Source: Manihot esculenta (lineage: Eukaryota; Streptophyta; Magnoliopsida; Malpighiales; Euphorbiaceae). From it: a stretch of DNA of 64,000 nt. Under the pieces are notes generated by a model. That model worked only from the letters and a program-made list of their open reading frames with translations, did no database searches and was not told the DNA's origin. The translations under genes and the position numbers were made by a program. Within the stretch, counting starts at the first letter, position 1, and each line of letters opens with the position of its first letter. The stretch covers positions 31,823,127 to 31,887,126 of the forward strand of contig NC_035178.2 of the NCBI RefSeq assembly GCF_001659605.2. The letters are read 5' to 3'. Positions 1-11,253 of this stretch are shown in pieces.

Positions 1-164
1 CACTTGTTCTTCAACTAGAATGAAAAGGGTTTCAGCCTCTCATGGCTGAAACAAAAATAAAATAAAAAAAATAAAGAAAGGAAGAAGGAGAGATGGTGTT
101 GCTTGCAATCCCGCAGGTGTCTCCCAAGGGGAGTGTAAAGACCATGTAGAGGCTTCTTATGTGG

Positions 165-174
165 CTTTTTATAG
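165..174 (-). promoter_or_regulatory. Putative TATA box in Athila-like LTR (copy 1)
   Basis: The minus strand reads CTATAAAAAG. The same TATA-like string occurs at an equivalent place in the diverged relative at 50823, which supports a promoter role. Confidence 0.5.
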
Positions 175-1091
175 TTGAAAAGTGTTGCCCTAGGTCATAC
201 TTACTGCCCAAGAGGTATTTTCTGCCCAAGATGTGTCTGAAAAGGAAAGAATCGCGCTTTTCGGCTTCAGAAGGAAGGCTGCGCGAAAATGCACTGCGAA
301 AGGAAGTTGATGCGCGCGGTTTGGTCTCAGAAAGGGAAGGAGGCGCAGATTGTGCTTCCTAAATAAGTTTAGATGCTGACCTTGCTTCCTAATTAGTGTA
401 GAGGCTGCCCAAGGTGCTGCCCATGTGCAACTTGCTGCCCAAGTTGTTGCAAACGAGGAAAGAATCGGACTGCAAGGCTTCAGAAAGAAGTTGGCGCGCA
501 GATTGCCTTCAGAATAGGAAAGGAGCGTACCTTGTGCTTGAAAAGGAAGGAAGAGCGATCCAAGGCTGCCAATAGAGGAAGAAAAGTCGTGGCTTGATGT
601 TCATAAGGAAATATGCACGTACCAAGGCTTTCAGAAGAGGAAGGACACGCGGATCATGCTTCCAGAAGAGGTGGCACGCGCATGGATTGCAAAAGAGGCA
701 GGAGAATGCAGTCATTAATGTGCAGAAGTGGAAATATATCTGTCCAGTCTTTCCTTTTTAGGTGGAGCCTTCGTTTGAATTTTGAATGCTGAATGCAGAA
801 GAGGAAGAGCATCTCCTTGAGATCTTGCTGCCTAAACAGGAAGATATGACTGCTGCAGTGTATGCACATCTTTGAACAAGGAAAGAAAGATCTGCGATTT
901 GAATTTGAAATAATCTTCTGACTGAGCTTTCCTTGTTTACTTTTGCTTCTGCACTTTCCTCATTTGAAGACTTTCCTTTTCTGAAAACTTGCCTTATTTG
1001 AAAACCTTCCTTTCCTGGCCCATGTTCTAATTAAGGCAGGAAAGATTCTGCAGTTCGAATTTCGGACAGTTTGTTGACTGTGCTTTCTGAC

Positions 1092-1195
1092 TCTTTCCTT
1101 ATTTGGCACTTTCCATATATGAACACTTTCCTTATTTGGAACTTTCCATATATGAAACATTTTCTTATTTGGAACTTTCCATATTTGGCACTTTT
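1092..1195 (-). repeat. Short tandem repeats in LTR U3 (about 33 bp period)
   Basis: About three degenerate units built on a CTTATTTGGAACTTTCC core with CATATATG. They lie in the U3 part of the LTR, about 150-250 bp from its start. Reading frames across them are artefacts of the repeat. Confidence 0.65.
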
Positions 1196-1341
1196 TGGCA
1201 GTTTTAAGAGCATTTTCTCCAGATTGTCTTTTCACACCTAGTTTCTGCAAAACATGAACAAAACCACAAAATTAGGTAGAAAAGGTGTAAATAAACATCA
1301 AGATTATCATGATAAAGTGGGTTAAATTATGCTCTGTCAAA

Positions 1342-1354
1342 TACCCCCACACCT
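1342..1354 (-). other. Polypurine tract, copy 1
   Basis: The minus strand reads AGGTGTGGGGGTA, three bases before the LTR start. It is the expected plus-strand primer for reverse transcription. A near copy of this motif lies inside the element at 2226-2256. Confidence 0.7.
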
Positions 1355-2342
1355 AGCCTTTTGCTTGTCCTCAAGCAAATAAACATAGTTAAACAAACTC
1401 TCTTTGCTTTGATCCTTATTTCCACTTAAGCTCTTACTCTAGACCCCTATTTTGAATCATTGCAATAAAGAATGTATGCATCAAGGTTACTTACCTCTTT
1501 CCTTGTTTCCCTTTACTTACCATGGCTAGGATTGGTTTTCCTCAAGAGAGACCATGCACATTATATATTAAGACTTTTTCTAGCTTTTGGTGTGACTTGC
1601 CCTTACCTTGAAGTACTTTATTCAGGCTTTTGCACTTTAGATCTTGCTTGGAAAGGTCACCAACCTATTTTTGATGTACTTTTAGATCTTTCAGTGGGTC
1701 ACCTATCCAAGTGGCTATTTAGCCTTGTTCATAGTCTTTTGACCATTGGAACAATTTTCTCCATTTTTTTTTATGCTTTTGAGGGCTTTGCCTTTGCTGA
1801 ATTTTCTTTCTCTCAATGATTTGGGCAAATCAACACCTATTGCTAAATCAAGTCATGTTAAGTTCATTCACACAATTTCATTTTTGTCATCTTCAATCGA
1901 GAGTCATCAGTATATTTTTCACCATTGGTAAGCTCCAAGATTCAATTCAAAAAGCAATTCCCAAACATGAATACATCTTATTGCAATTGATTCAACATAG
2001 GGTTAAAGAGTCATCACATCAATGGGGTCATGGAAAGAAAGTTCATCAACATAGCTCATCAATTTGAGTAAAGCAAATCAGAAAGAAGAAGACCATGGTT
2101 GATCAAACACAAACTGAAAGGAAAACTGAAAAGAAAATGCAAACTAAAAGAAAAAACTGAAAAGAAAATGCAAACTGAAATGAAAAATGTGTCTAAAGCA
2201 AAAAATTAAAAATTTCAGAGATCCGCACCCCCACACCTAAATCATGCATTGTCCTCAATGTATAGAAAACATAAAAGAACAAAGGAAACTGAGTACTCCC
2301 CTGGTGTGGTGTTGTATGGTGCGATCCACTTGGCAAGTTGCC

Positions 2343-3562
2343 TCAAGTAATTGGGGGAGGAAAAAGGGTCCCAACAGAATTAAGTGAATAGTGTAGCATG
2401 CCTTTTGATTTAGTCATAACCCATCTTATTTCTTTCATGTACTCGTGAAGTAACATGATCAGTTTCTCCTCTTTCAGATGAGGTGTGCCTCTAGCCCTTA
2501 TGTTTGCATTTTTTAGCACTTCGAGCTTCAATTGATATTTCTCCATATGTAGCTGCAGTTTAGCATTGAGTTCGGGCAAAACAAATTCTACCTTATCTGG
2601 AGGCTTGGGCAAGCATAGATCTGCATGCTCCTTTGGTTTGGGTGCTTGGAATACCATTTGTTCCTTGTGAGCCTGGGCTGTTTGCATTGGAAGGCTGAAA
2701 GGAGTTTCAGATTCTTCTTCTGCGCAGAACTTACCTGAAAGGGAGGCGGAAGACCACTGATCTGCGATTGAAGCTGAAAGGACACAACTGAAAGGCTTTC
2801 AGGTACTCCTTCTTGCGCAAGGTTGGTCTGCAATGGGAGGCTGGAAGGAGTTTCATGCGATGGAAGCTGAAGAAGTGTGACTGGAAGTGTTGCAGGACTG
2901 TCCTGCTCAAGGTTGATCTGCGCACCAAGCTGAAGTGGTGCGATCTGCTTCTGTTCATTCTGCGCATGGCTGCAGTCCACCTGTTGGATGCAACAGTCAG
3001 TTTCTTTCAGTTCTGGCTCTTTCTGGCTCTCTTTCCTGCAAGGATCATCATTTAGCATATCATTTTGATTTACATAAAAAACATCTTGGCTCATAAAATC
3101 AATGATATCTAAAGCAACAAGTTCTGTTTGATCAGTTTGATTGGACAAACTATCTTCTGGTTGGGTTTCTTCAACAACTTGTTCTTGTACTTGCCATCTT
3201 TCATCATCAGCTTGACGCTCTTCCTCTTTTCTTACTATGTCTTCTCTCCATTTGGCGGCTACTCGTTCCACTTCCTGTTGGAAATTGTGCAAAGTCTCCA
3301 ACATCTTATAAAGATTAGTTCTGGTATCTTCAGGTATTGCATATCTCGGCTGTCCATAGAATCTTTCACATGCATGTACTTGTTGGAGTTGTTGTTCTTC
3401 AAAAGCTTGTTCAGCTTGGTCTATAACAAAACTTCTAATAGCAGCGATTTGTTCATAAAGTTCCACAAGGCGGAAAGGTGTACTTACCGCGTCTTGTTCT
3501 ATGGTTAAATCTTTCAATAAAGATGTTAGAAAAGAAAGATCAGATCTACTTACCTCATCCAT
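2343..3562 (-). pseudogene. Frameshifted gag-like protein of Athila-like element (copy 1)
   Basis: Same protein as the intact copy at 6833-8053. One T is missing near 2710 in a run of T/C, so the frame breaks after about 290 residues and resumes at 2687-2343. The N-terminus begins MDEVSRSDLS. The middle is rich in Gln, Glu and Ser with no recognisable catalytic motif. The C-terminal part (PDKVEF, KYQLKLEVLKNANIRA, GTPHLKEEKLIML) is also conserved in the relative at 52918-53301. Function unknown; by position it stands where gag should be. Confidence 0.7.
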
Positions 3563-3680
3563 GATTCAGATGTGCGATTGAGATGTTTCAGAAGATGGTC
3601 TGCGATGACGTGCTCTCTTTTTTTTTTTTTTTTTTTTTTTAAATTTGGTCCTGAAAGAAAAACAAATAAGTTAAATCAAC

Positions 3681-3698
3681 TCCCCGACAACGGCGCCA
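3681..3698 (-). other. Primer binding site, tRNA-Asp type (copy 1)
   Basis: The minus strand reads TGGCGCCGTTGTCGGGGA, 17 of 18 bases matching the 3' end of plant tRNA-Asp(GTC). It lies four bases after the LTR end at 3703. Asp priming is typical of the Athila clade. Confidence 0.85.
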
Positions 3699-4653
3699 AT
3701 TTTGACAGAACGGTTGTCGAAGCCGGTCAAAATAATCAATTCATTTATCAACAATATAAATACTGTAGATAGTGGTGAAAGGATCGAATCCACAGGGAAT
3801 TGATACTTACCTATCTTTCTTGTCAAGACCAAATAAACAAACAGAAAATAAATAGACAATGAAAATAAAGTGCAAGTAAAGTAAAAAAAAAGGGTTTTGA
3901 GATTGATTCAATTAATCTAATGGTGAAAGCAAATAAATAAAGCAAATAAAAATAAAGAGGAAACAATAATGATAAAAGCTCTAGTTGAAGATTCAGATTC
4001 ACTTTAGTTGATAGGATTGATCATTGACTCATATGTTCCTTTGTTGATTCAATAAATTGGCCATGGAGATTGAAGAAGCTTCTCACATCCATTGTCTCTC
4101 TTTAAGATTAAATCAATTAGGGAAAGTCCTCCAATTAATTACTAATTAACAATTGCCAAAGAACGTCTTTGAGCCTTAGGCCTTTTACAATAGTCAATTG
4201 CATAAAGATATAGAGAGAACCAATTCTAGTCACCCACATGCATGGAGACAACACTAGATCATGCGATTTCCTTGGTGATGCACCAAGTGTTCTTATGGTT
4301 GAATAAATCAAGCAATTTTGGACTTAAAATCACTCAAACCAACAATATATTACCTTGCAATAAAAATCAATGGAGATCTTAAATAACAAAGCGATAATGT
4401 CCTTTAAGCATGAAATCACAAGAATATTGAATAAGAAAAAGATAAACAATGTAGTCCAAGTCTCTCAATCCACAATACAACTAAAGCTTCACTTGTTCTT
4501 CAACTAGAATGAAAAGGGTTTCAGCCTCTCATGGCTGAAACAAAAATAAAATAAAAAAAATAAAGAAAGGAAGAAGGAGAGATGGTGTTGCTTGCAATCC
4601 CGCAGGTGTCTCCCAAGGGGAGTGTAAAGACCATGTAGAGGCTTCTTATGTGG

Positions 4654-4663
4654 CTTTTTATAG
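4654..4663 (-). promoter_or_regulatory. Putative TATA box in shared Athila-like LTR
   Basis: The minus strand reads CTATAAAAAG, at the same LTR position as 165-174. Confidence 0.5.
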
Positions 4664-5580
4664 TTGAAAAGTGTTGCCCTAGGTCATACTTACTGCCCAA
4701 GAGGTATTTTCTGCCCAAGATGTGTCTGAAAAGGAAAGAATCGCGCTTTTCGGCTTCAGAAGGAAGGCTGCGCGAAAATGCACTGCGAAAGGAAGTTGAT
4801 GCGCGCGGTTTGGTCTCAGAAAGGGAAGGAGGCGCAGATTGTGCTTCCTAAATAAGTTTAGATGCTGACCTTGCTTCCTAATTAGTGTAGAGGCTGCCCA
4901 AGGTGCTGCCCATGTGCAACTTGCTGCCCAAGTTGTTGCAAACGAGGAAAGAATCGGACTGCAAGGCTTCAGAAAGAAGTTGGCGCGCAGATTGCCTTCA
5001 GAATAGGAAAGGAGCGTACCTTGTGCTTGAAAAGGAAGGAAGAGCGATCCAAGGCTGCCAATAGAGGAAGAAAAGTCGTGGCTTGATGTTCATAAGGAAA
5101 TATGCACGTACCAAGGCTTTCAGAAGAGGAAGGACGCGCGGATCATGCTTCCAGAAGAGGTGGCACGCGCATGGATTGCAAAAGAGGCAGGAGAATGCAG
5201 TCATTAATGTGCAGAAGTGGAAATATATCTGTCCAGTCTTTCCTTTTTAGGTGGAGCCTTCGTTTGAATTTTGAATGCTGAATGCAGAAGAGGAAGAGCA
5301 TCTCCTTGAGATCTTGCTGCCTAAACAGGAAGATATGACTGCTGCAGTGTATGCACATCTTTGAACAAGGAAAGAAAGATCTGCGATTTGAATTTGAAAT
5401 AATCTTCTGACTGAGGTTTCCTTGTTTACTTTTGCTTCTGCACTTTCCTCATTTGAAGACTTTCCTTTTCTGAAAACTTGCCTTATTTGAAAACCTTCCT
5501 TTCCTGGCCCATGTTCTAATTAAGGCAGGAAAGATTCTGCAGTTCGAATTTCGGACAGTTTGTTGACTGTGCTTTCTGAC

Positions 5581-5684
5581 TCTTTCCTTATTTGGCACTT
5601 TCCATATATGAACACTTTCCTTATTTGGAACTTTCCATATATGAAACCTTTTCTTATTTGGAACTTTCCATATTTGGCACTTTT
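5581..5684 (-). repeat. Short tandem repeats in LTR U3, second LTR
   Basis: Same units of about 33 bp as at 1092-1195, with a few base differences. Confidence 0.6.
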
Positions 5685-6832
5685 TGGTAGTTTTAAGAGC
5701 ATTTTCTCCAGATTGTCTTTTCACACCTAGTTTCTGCAAAACATGAACAAAACCACAAAATTAGGTAGAAAAGGTGTAAATAAACATCAAGATTATCATG
5801 ATAAAGTGGGCTAAATTATGCTCTGTCAAATACCCCCACACCTAGCCTTTTGCTTGTCCTCAAGCAAACAAACATAGTTAAACAAACTCTCTTTGCTTTG
5901 ATCCTTATTTCCACTTAAGCTCTTACTCTAGACCCCTATTTTGAATCATTGCAACAAAGAATGTATGCATCAAGGTTACTTACCTCTTTCCTTGTTTCCC
6001 TTTACTTACCATGGCTAGGATTGGTTTTCCTCAAGAGAGACCATGCACATTATATATTAAGACTTTTTCTAGCTTTTGGTGTGACTTGCCCTTACCTTGA
6101 AGTACTTTATTCAGGCTTTTGCACTTTAGATCTTGCTTGGAAAGGTCACCAACCTATTTTTGATGTACTTTTAGATCTTTCAGTGGGTCACCTATCCAAG
6201 TGGCTATTTAGCCTTGTTCATAGTCTTTTGACCATTGGAACAATTTTCTCCATTTTTTTTTTATGCTTTTGAGGGCTTTGCCTTTGCTGAATTTTCTTTC
6301 TCTCAATGATTTGGGCAAATCAACACCTATTGCTAAATCAAGTCATGTTAAGTTCATTCACACAATTTCATTTTTGTCATCTTCAATCGAGGGTCATCAG
6401 TATATTTTTCACCATTGATAAGCTCCAAGATTCAATTCAAAAAGCAATTCCCAAACATGAATACATCTTATTGCAATTGATTCAACATAGGGTTAAAGAG
6501 TCATCACATCAATGGGGTCATGGAAAGAAAGTTCATCAACATAGCTCATCAATTTGAGTAAAGCAAATCAGAAAGAAGAAGACCATGGTTGATCAAACAC
6601 AAACTGAAAGGAAAACTGAAAAGAAAATGCAAACTAAAAGAAAAAACTGAAAGGAAAATGCAAACTGAAAGGAAAAATGTGTCTAAAGCAAAAAATTAAA
6701 AATTTCAGAGATCCGCACCCCCACACCTAAATCATGCATTGTCCTCAATGTATAGAAAACATAAAAGAACAAAGGAAACTGAGTACTCCCCTGGTGTGGT
6801 GTTGTATGGTGCGATCCACTTGGCAAGTTGCC

Positions 6833-8053
6833 TCAAGTAATTGGGGGAGGAAAAAGGGTCCCAACAGAATTAAGTGAATAGTGTAGCATGCCTTTTGATT
6901 TAGTCATAACCCATCTTATTTCTTTCATGTACTCGTGAAGTAACATGATCAGTTTCTCCTCTTTCAGATGAGGTGTGCCTCTAGCCCTTATGTTTGCATT
7001 TTTTAGCACTTCGAGCTTCAATTGATATTTCTCCATATGTAGCTGCAGTTTAGCATTGAGTTCGGGCAAAACAAATTCTACCTTATCTGGAGGCTTGGGC
7101 AAGCATAGATCTGCATGCTCCTTTGGTTTGGGTGCTTGGAATACCATTTGTTCCTTGTGAGCCTGGGCTGTTTGCATTGGAAGGCTGAAAGGAGTTTCAG
7201 ATTCTTCTTTCTGCGCAGAACTTACCTGAAAGGGAGGCGGAAGACCACTGATCTGCGATTGAAGCTGAAAGGACACAACTGAAAGGCTTTCAGGTACTCC
7301 TTCTTGCGCAAGGTTGGTCTGCAATGGGAGGCTGGAAGGAGTTTCATGCGATGGAAGCTGAAGAAGTGTGACTGGAAGTGTTGCAGGACTGTCCTGCGCA
7401 AGGTTGATCTGCGCACCAAGCTGAAGTGGTGCGATCTGCTTCTGTTCATTCTGCGCATGGCTGCAGTCCACCTGTTGGATGCAACAGTCAGTTTCTTTCA
7501 GTTCTGGCTCTTTCTGGCTCTCTTTCCTGCAAGGATCATCATTTAGCATATCATTTTGATTTACATAAAAAACATCTTGGCTCATAAAATCAATGATATC
7601 TAAAGCAACAAGTTCTGTTTGATCAGTTTGATTGGACAAACTATCTTCTGGTTGGGTTTCTTCAGCAACTTGTTCTTGTACTTGCCATCTTTCATCATCA
7701 GCTTGACGCTCTTCCTCTTTTCTTACCATGTCTTCTCTCCATTTGGCGGCTACTCGTTCCACTTCCTGTTGGAAATTGTGCAAAGTCTCCAACATCTTAT
7801 AAAGATTAGTTCTGGTATCTTCAGGTATTGCATATCTCGGCTGTCCATAGAATCTTTCAAATGCATGTACTTGTTGGAGTTGTTGTTCTTCAAAAGCTTG
7901 TTCAGCTTGGTCTATAACAAAACTTCTCATAGCAGCGATTTGTTCATAAAGTTCCACAAGGCGGAAAGGTGTACTTACCGCGTCTTGTTCTATGGTTAAA
8001 TATTTCAATAAAGATGTTAGAAAAGAAAGATCAGATCTACTTACCTCATCCAT
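6833..8053 (-). CDS. Intact gag-like protein of Athila-like element (406 aa)
   Basis: An open frame of 406 codons, the only coding region in this internal sequence. The start ATG at 8053 is kept in all relatives and is followed by the perfect 5' splice-site string GAG|GTAAGT, so the full frame may not be the only product. The N-terminal 120 residues look helical (VELYEQIAAMRSF; QEVERVAAKWRE). The middle is an acidic, Gln-rich linker. The last 100 residues are the part best conserved in the diverged relative at 52918-53301. I see no zinc knuckle, protease or RT motif. Position after the primer site suggests a gag derivative; the relative's remnant of Athila gag (HPTDQCP) supports this. The true function is unknown. 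Confidence 0.65.
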   Translation of the reverse strand: MDEVSRSDLSFLTSLLKYLTIEQDAVSTPFRLVELYEQIAAMRSFVIDQAEQAFEEQQLQQVHAFERFYGQPRYAIPEDTRTNLYKMLETLHNFQQEVERVAAKWREDMVRKEEERQADDERWQVQEQVAEETQPEDSLSNQTDQTELVALDIIDFMSQDVFYVNQNDMLNDDPCRKESQKEPELKETDCCIQQVDCSHAQNEQKQIAPLQLGAQINLAQDSPATLPVTLLQLPSHETPSSLPLQTNLAQEGVPESLSVVSFQLQSQISGLPPPFQVSSAQKEESETPFSLPMQTAQAHKEQMVFQAPKPKEHADLCLPKPPDKVEFVLPELNAKLQLHMEKYQLKLEVLKNANIRARGTPHLKEEKLIMLLHEYMKEIRWVMTKSKGMLHYSLNSVGTLFPPPIT

Positions 8054-8194
8054 GATTCAGATGTGCGATTGAGATGTGCTAAAAGGTGTACTTACCGCGT
8101 CTTGTTCTATGGTTAAATCTTTCAATAAAGATGTTAGAAAAGAAAGATCAGATCTACTTACCTCATCCATGATTCAGATGTGCGATTGAGATGT
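7965..8194 (-). repeat. 113-bp tandem duplication across the gag-like start
   Basis: 7965-8077 is repeated at 8082-8194 with a 4-base joint. It duplicates the ATG and the splice-donor-like site, giving copy 2 an extra short upstream start (ATG near 8170). Copy 1 lacks it. Confidence 0.9.
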
Positions 8195-8287
8195 TTCAGA
8201 AGATGGTCTGCGATGACGTGCTCTCTTTTTTTTTTTTTTTTTTTTTTAAATTTGGTCCTGAAAGAAAACCAAATAAGTTAAATCAAC

Positions 8288-8305
8288 TCCCCGACAACGG
8301 CACCA
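8288..8305 (-). other. Primer binding site, tRNA-Asp type (copy 2)
   Basis: The minus strand reads TGGTGCCGTTGTCGGGGA, two mismatches to the tRNA-Asp 3' end, four bases from the LTR end. Confidence 0.8.
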
Positions 8306-9260
8306 ATTTTGACAGAACGGTTGTCGAAGCCGGTCAAAATAATCAATTCATTTATCAACAATATAAATACTGTAGATAGTGGTGAAAGGATCGAATCCAC
8401 AGGGAATTGATACTTACCTATCTTTCTTGTCAAGACCAAATAAACAAACAGAAAATAAATAGACAATGAAAATAAAGTGCAAGTAAAGTAAAAAAAAAGG
8501 GTTTTGAGATTGATTCAATTAATCTAATGGTGAAAGCAAATAAATAAAGCAAATAAAAATAAAGAGGAAACAATAATGATAAAAGCTCTAGTTGAAGATT
8601 CAGATTCACTTTAGTTGATAGGATTGATCATTGACTCATATGTTCCTTTGTTGATTCAATAAATTGGCCATGGAGATTGAAGAAGCTTCTCACATCCATT
8701 GTCTCTCTTTAAGATTAAATCAATTAGGGAAAGTCCTCCAATTAATTACTAATTAACAATTGCCAAAGAACGTCTTTGAGCCTTAGGCCTTTTACAATAG
8801 TCAATTGCATAAAGATATAGAGAGAACCAATTCTAGTCACCCACATGCATGGAGACAACACTAGATCATGCGATTTCCTTGGTGATGCACCAAGTGTTCT
8901 TATGGTTGAATAAATCAAGCAATTTCGGACTTAAAATCACTCAAACCAACAATATATTACCTTGCAATAAAAATCAATGGAGATCTTAAATAACAAAGCG
9001 ATAATGTCCTTTAAGCATGAAATCACAAGAATATTGAATAAGAAAAAGATAAACAATGTAGTCCAAGTCTCTCAATCCACAATACAACTAAAGCTTCACT
9101 TGTTCTTCAACTAGAATGAAAAGGGTTTCAGCCTCTCATGGCTGAAACAAAAATAAAATAAAAAAAATAAAGAAAGGAAGAAGGAGAGATGGTGTTGCTT
9201 GCAATCCCGCAGGTGTCTCCCAAGGGGAGTGTAAAGACCATGTAGAGGCTTCTTATGTGG

Positions 9261-9270
9261 CTTTTTATAG
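9261..9270 (-). promoter_or_regulatory. Putative TATA box in outer 5' LTR
   Basis: The minus strand reads CTATAAAAAG. This LTR is the natural promoter of the array. Confidence 0.5.
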
Positions 9271-10187
9271 TTGAAAAGTGTTGCCCTAGGTCATACTTAC
9301 TGCCCAAGAGGTATTTTCTGCCCAAGATGTGTCTGAAAAGGAAAGAATCGCGCTTTTCGGCTTCAGAAGGAAGGCTGCGCGAAAATGCACTGCGAAAGGA
9401 AGTTGATGCGCGCGGTTTGGTCTCAGAAAGGGAAGGAGGCGCAGATTGTGCTTCCTAAATAAGTTTAGATGCTGACCTTGCTTCCTAATTAGTGTAGAGG
9501 CTGCCCAAGGTGCTGCCCATGTGCAACTTGCTGCCCAAGTTGTTGCAAACGAGGAAAGAATCGGACTGCAAGGCTTCAGAAAGAAGTTGGCGCGCAGATT
9601 GCCTTCAGAATAGGAAAGGAGCGTACCTTGTGCTTGAAAAGGAAGGAAGAGCGATCCAAGGCTGCCAATAGAGGAAGAAAAGTCGTGGCTTGATGTTCAT
9701 AAGGAAATATGCACGTACCAAGGCTTTCAGAAGAGGAAGGACGCGCGGATCATGCTTCCAGAAGAGGTGGCACGCGCATGGATTGCAAAAGAGGCAGGAG
9801 AATGCAGTCATTAATGTGCAGAAGTGGAAATATATCTGTCCAGTCTTTCCTTTTTAGGTGGAGCCTTCGTTTGAATTTTGAATGCTGAATGCAGAAGAGG
9901 AAGAGCATCTCCTTGAGATCTTGCTGCCTAAACAGGAAGATATGACTGCTGCAGTGTATGCACATCTTTGAACAAGGAAAGAAAGATCTGCGATTTGAAT
10001 TTGAAATAATCTTCTGACTGAGGTTTCCTTGTTTACTTTTGCTTCTGCACTTTCCTCATTTGAAGACTTTCCTTTTCTGAAAACTTGCCTTATTTGAAAA
10101 CCTTCCTTTCCTGGCCCATGTTCTAATTAAGGCAGGAAAGATTCTGCAGTTCGAATTTCGGACAGTTTGTTGACTGTGCTTTCTGAC

Positions 10188-10291
10188 ACTTTCCTTATTT
10201 GGCACTTTCCATATATGAACACTTTCCTTATTTGGAACTTTCCATATATGAAAACTTTTCTTATTTGGAACTTTCCATATTTGGCACTTTT
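10188..10291 (-). repeat. Short tandem repeats in LTR U3, third LTR
   Basis: Same units of about 33 bp as at 1092-1195. Confidence 0.6.
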
Positions 10292-10435
10292 TGGCAGTTT
10301 TAAGAGCATTTTCTCCAGATTGTCTTTTCACACCTAGTTTCTGCAAAACATGAACAAAACCACAAAATTAGGTAGAAAAGGTGTAAATAAACATCAAGAT
10401 TATCATGATAAAGTGGGCTAAATTATGCTCTGTCA

Positions 10436-11253
10436 ATGATGTTACGGCATGATATGGTATGGAAGTCCAGGTTGTACCCATTCTACGTCCCTGGCACTAT
10501 GTAAGAGAAAGTCCAGGTTATACCCATTCTACGTCCCTGGCACATTGGAATGTTATGATATGTTATGTTAAGAGAAAGACCGATTGTACCCATTCTACGT
10601 CCCGGCACTTTGGAATGTAGAGGACTATTGGTGACAATATCATCCGAGATGTGATTTGTTGTGATGTGTTGCATTACATGATGGCATGAGATTTAAATGT
10701 TGTTTTCTATTATTCTGCTCACTGGGCTCTAGTAGCTCACCCCTTTTCCCTAATCCCCCAGGATTGCAGGTACGGGCTAGACAGAGAAGTTAAGAAGAGT
10801 AAAGTCTTGTAATTGTAATAGTTAGAAAGTGGACATGATAAAATTGTAAGATGATGTATAATCGAATAGTTATGTTATGTATAATGATATTGAGGATTAG
10901 AAGTTGTGCTTGACCCTATAGATGTTGTAATCCCTTTTTGTTACATGATCTTAATGTTTATTGATGACTATGTTAGCCAACTCAACACATGTTATGCCAC
11001 CCATTGGGGGCATTGATGAGATCCCATAGAAGGGTCAAGTTTATGATGATGATTATGTTCAGTGCATGCACAGGTTGAGTTTGGCGTATGATAGAATGTA
11101 TGAAAGAAAAGTTTTAATTTTTATGTATGTTGTTGATCATGTATGGGATTAAACAGGTTTACAGGTCGCATGTCAGGCTGGCTACGGGTCCCGGCGGCCT
11201 TAAGCCGATCTGGATCCTAGCGCCGGTAGCGATCCGATTTTCGGGTCGTTACA
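10436..11253 (+). repeat. Tekay LTR, 3' portion (5' portion lies left of the window)
   Basis: Nearly identical to 22317-23085. It ends with the family's LTR terminus (TAGCGCCGGTAGC region, then CGGGTCGTTACA at 11253). It carries three copies of the small hairpin repeat at 10463-10616. Its start was displaced by the Athila-like array. Confidence 0.85.

Larger units (their letters stand above)
1..1339 (-). repeat. Athila-like LTR, partial (3' LTR of copy 1)
   Basis: On the minus strand it starts TGACAGAGC at 1339, directly after a polypurine tract, and runs off the left edge of the window. It is nearly identical to 4490-5828 and 9097-10435. Confidence 0.85.
3703..5828 (-). repeat. Athila-like LTR, complete, shared between two copies
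   Basis: 2126 bp, TGACAGA to TCTGTCA on the minus strand. It acts as the 5' LTR of copy 1 and the 3' LTR of copy 2: a primer site lies at its left edge and a polypurine tract (5831-5843) at its right edge. Confidence 0.85.
1..10435 (-). mobile_element. Tandem array of a non-autonomous Athila-like LTR retrotransposon
   Basis: Three LTRs and two internal regions alternate on the minus strand: LTR (cut by the window start, ends 1339), internal 1340-3702, LTR 3703-5828, internal 5829-8309, LTR 8310-10435. LTRs begin TGACAGA and end TCTGTCA on the minus strand. Primer sites match the 3' end of plant tRNA-Asp, as in the Athila clade of Ty3/gypsy. The internal regions are only about 2.4 kb and hold one gag-like reading frame; I see no protease, RT or integrase, so the element must use enzymes made elsewhere. 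The array interrupts a Tekay LTR: the empty site is visible in the related LTR near 22317. LTR sharing suggests unequal recombination between LTRs rather than two insertions. Confidence 0.85.
8310..10435 (-). repeat. Athila-like LTR, complete (outer 5' LTR)
   Basis: 2126 bp, the same length as the LTR at 3703-5828. It abuts Tekay LTR sequence at 10436. The target duplication cannot be confirmed because the other end lies outside the window; 10436-10440 (ATGAT) is the candidate. Confidence 0.85.

Noticed and set aside
960..1250. Open frame with repeated HIWKVPNKE-like peptide in the Athila-like LTR, repeated at 5449 and 10056
   Set aside because: It is a translation of the short tandem repeats in U3, upstream of the TATA box; no start context or homology.
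3681..3698. tRNA-Asp gene fragment
   Set aside because: Only the 18 terminal bases match and they sit four bases from an LTR end, so it is a primer site.
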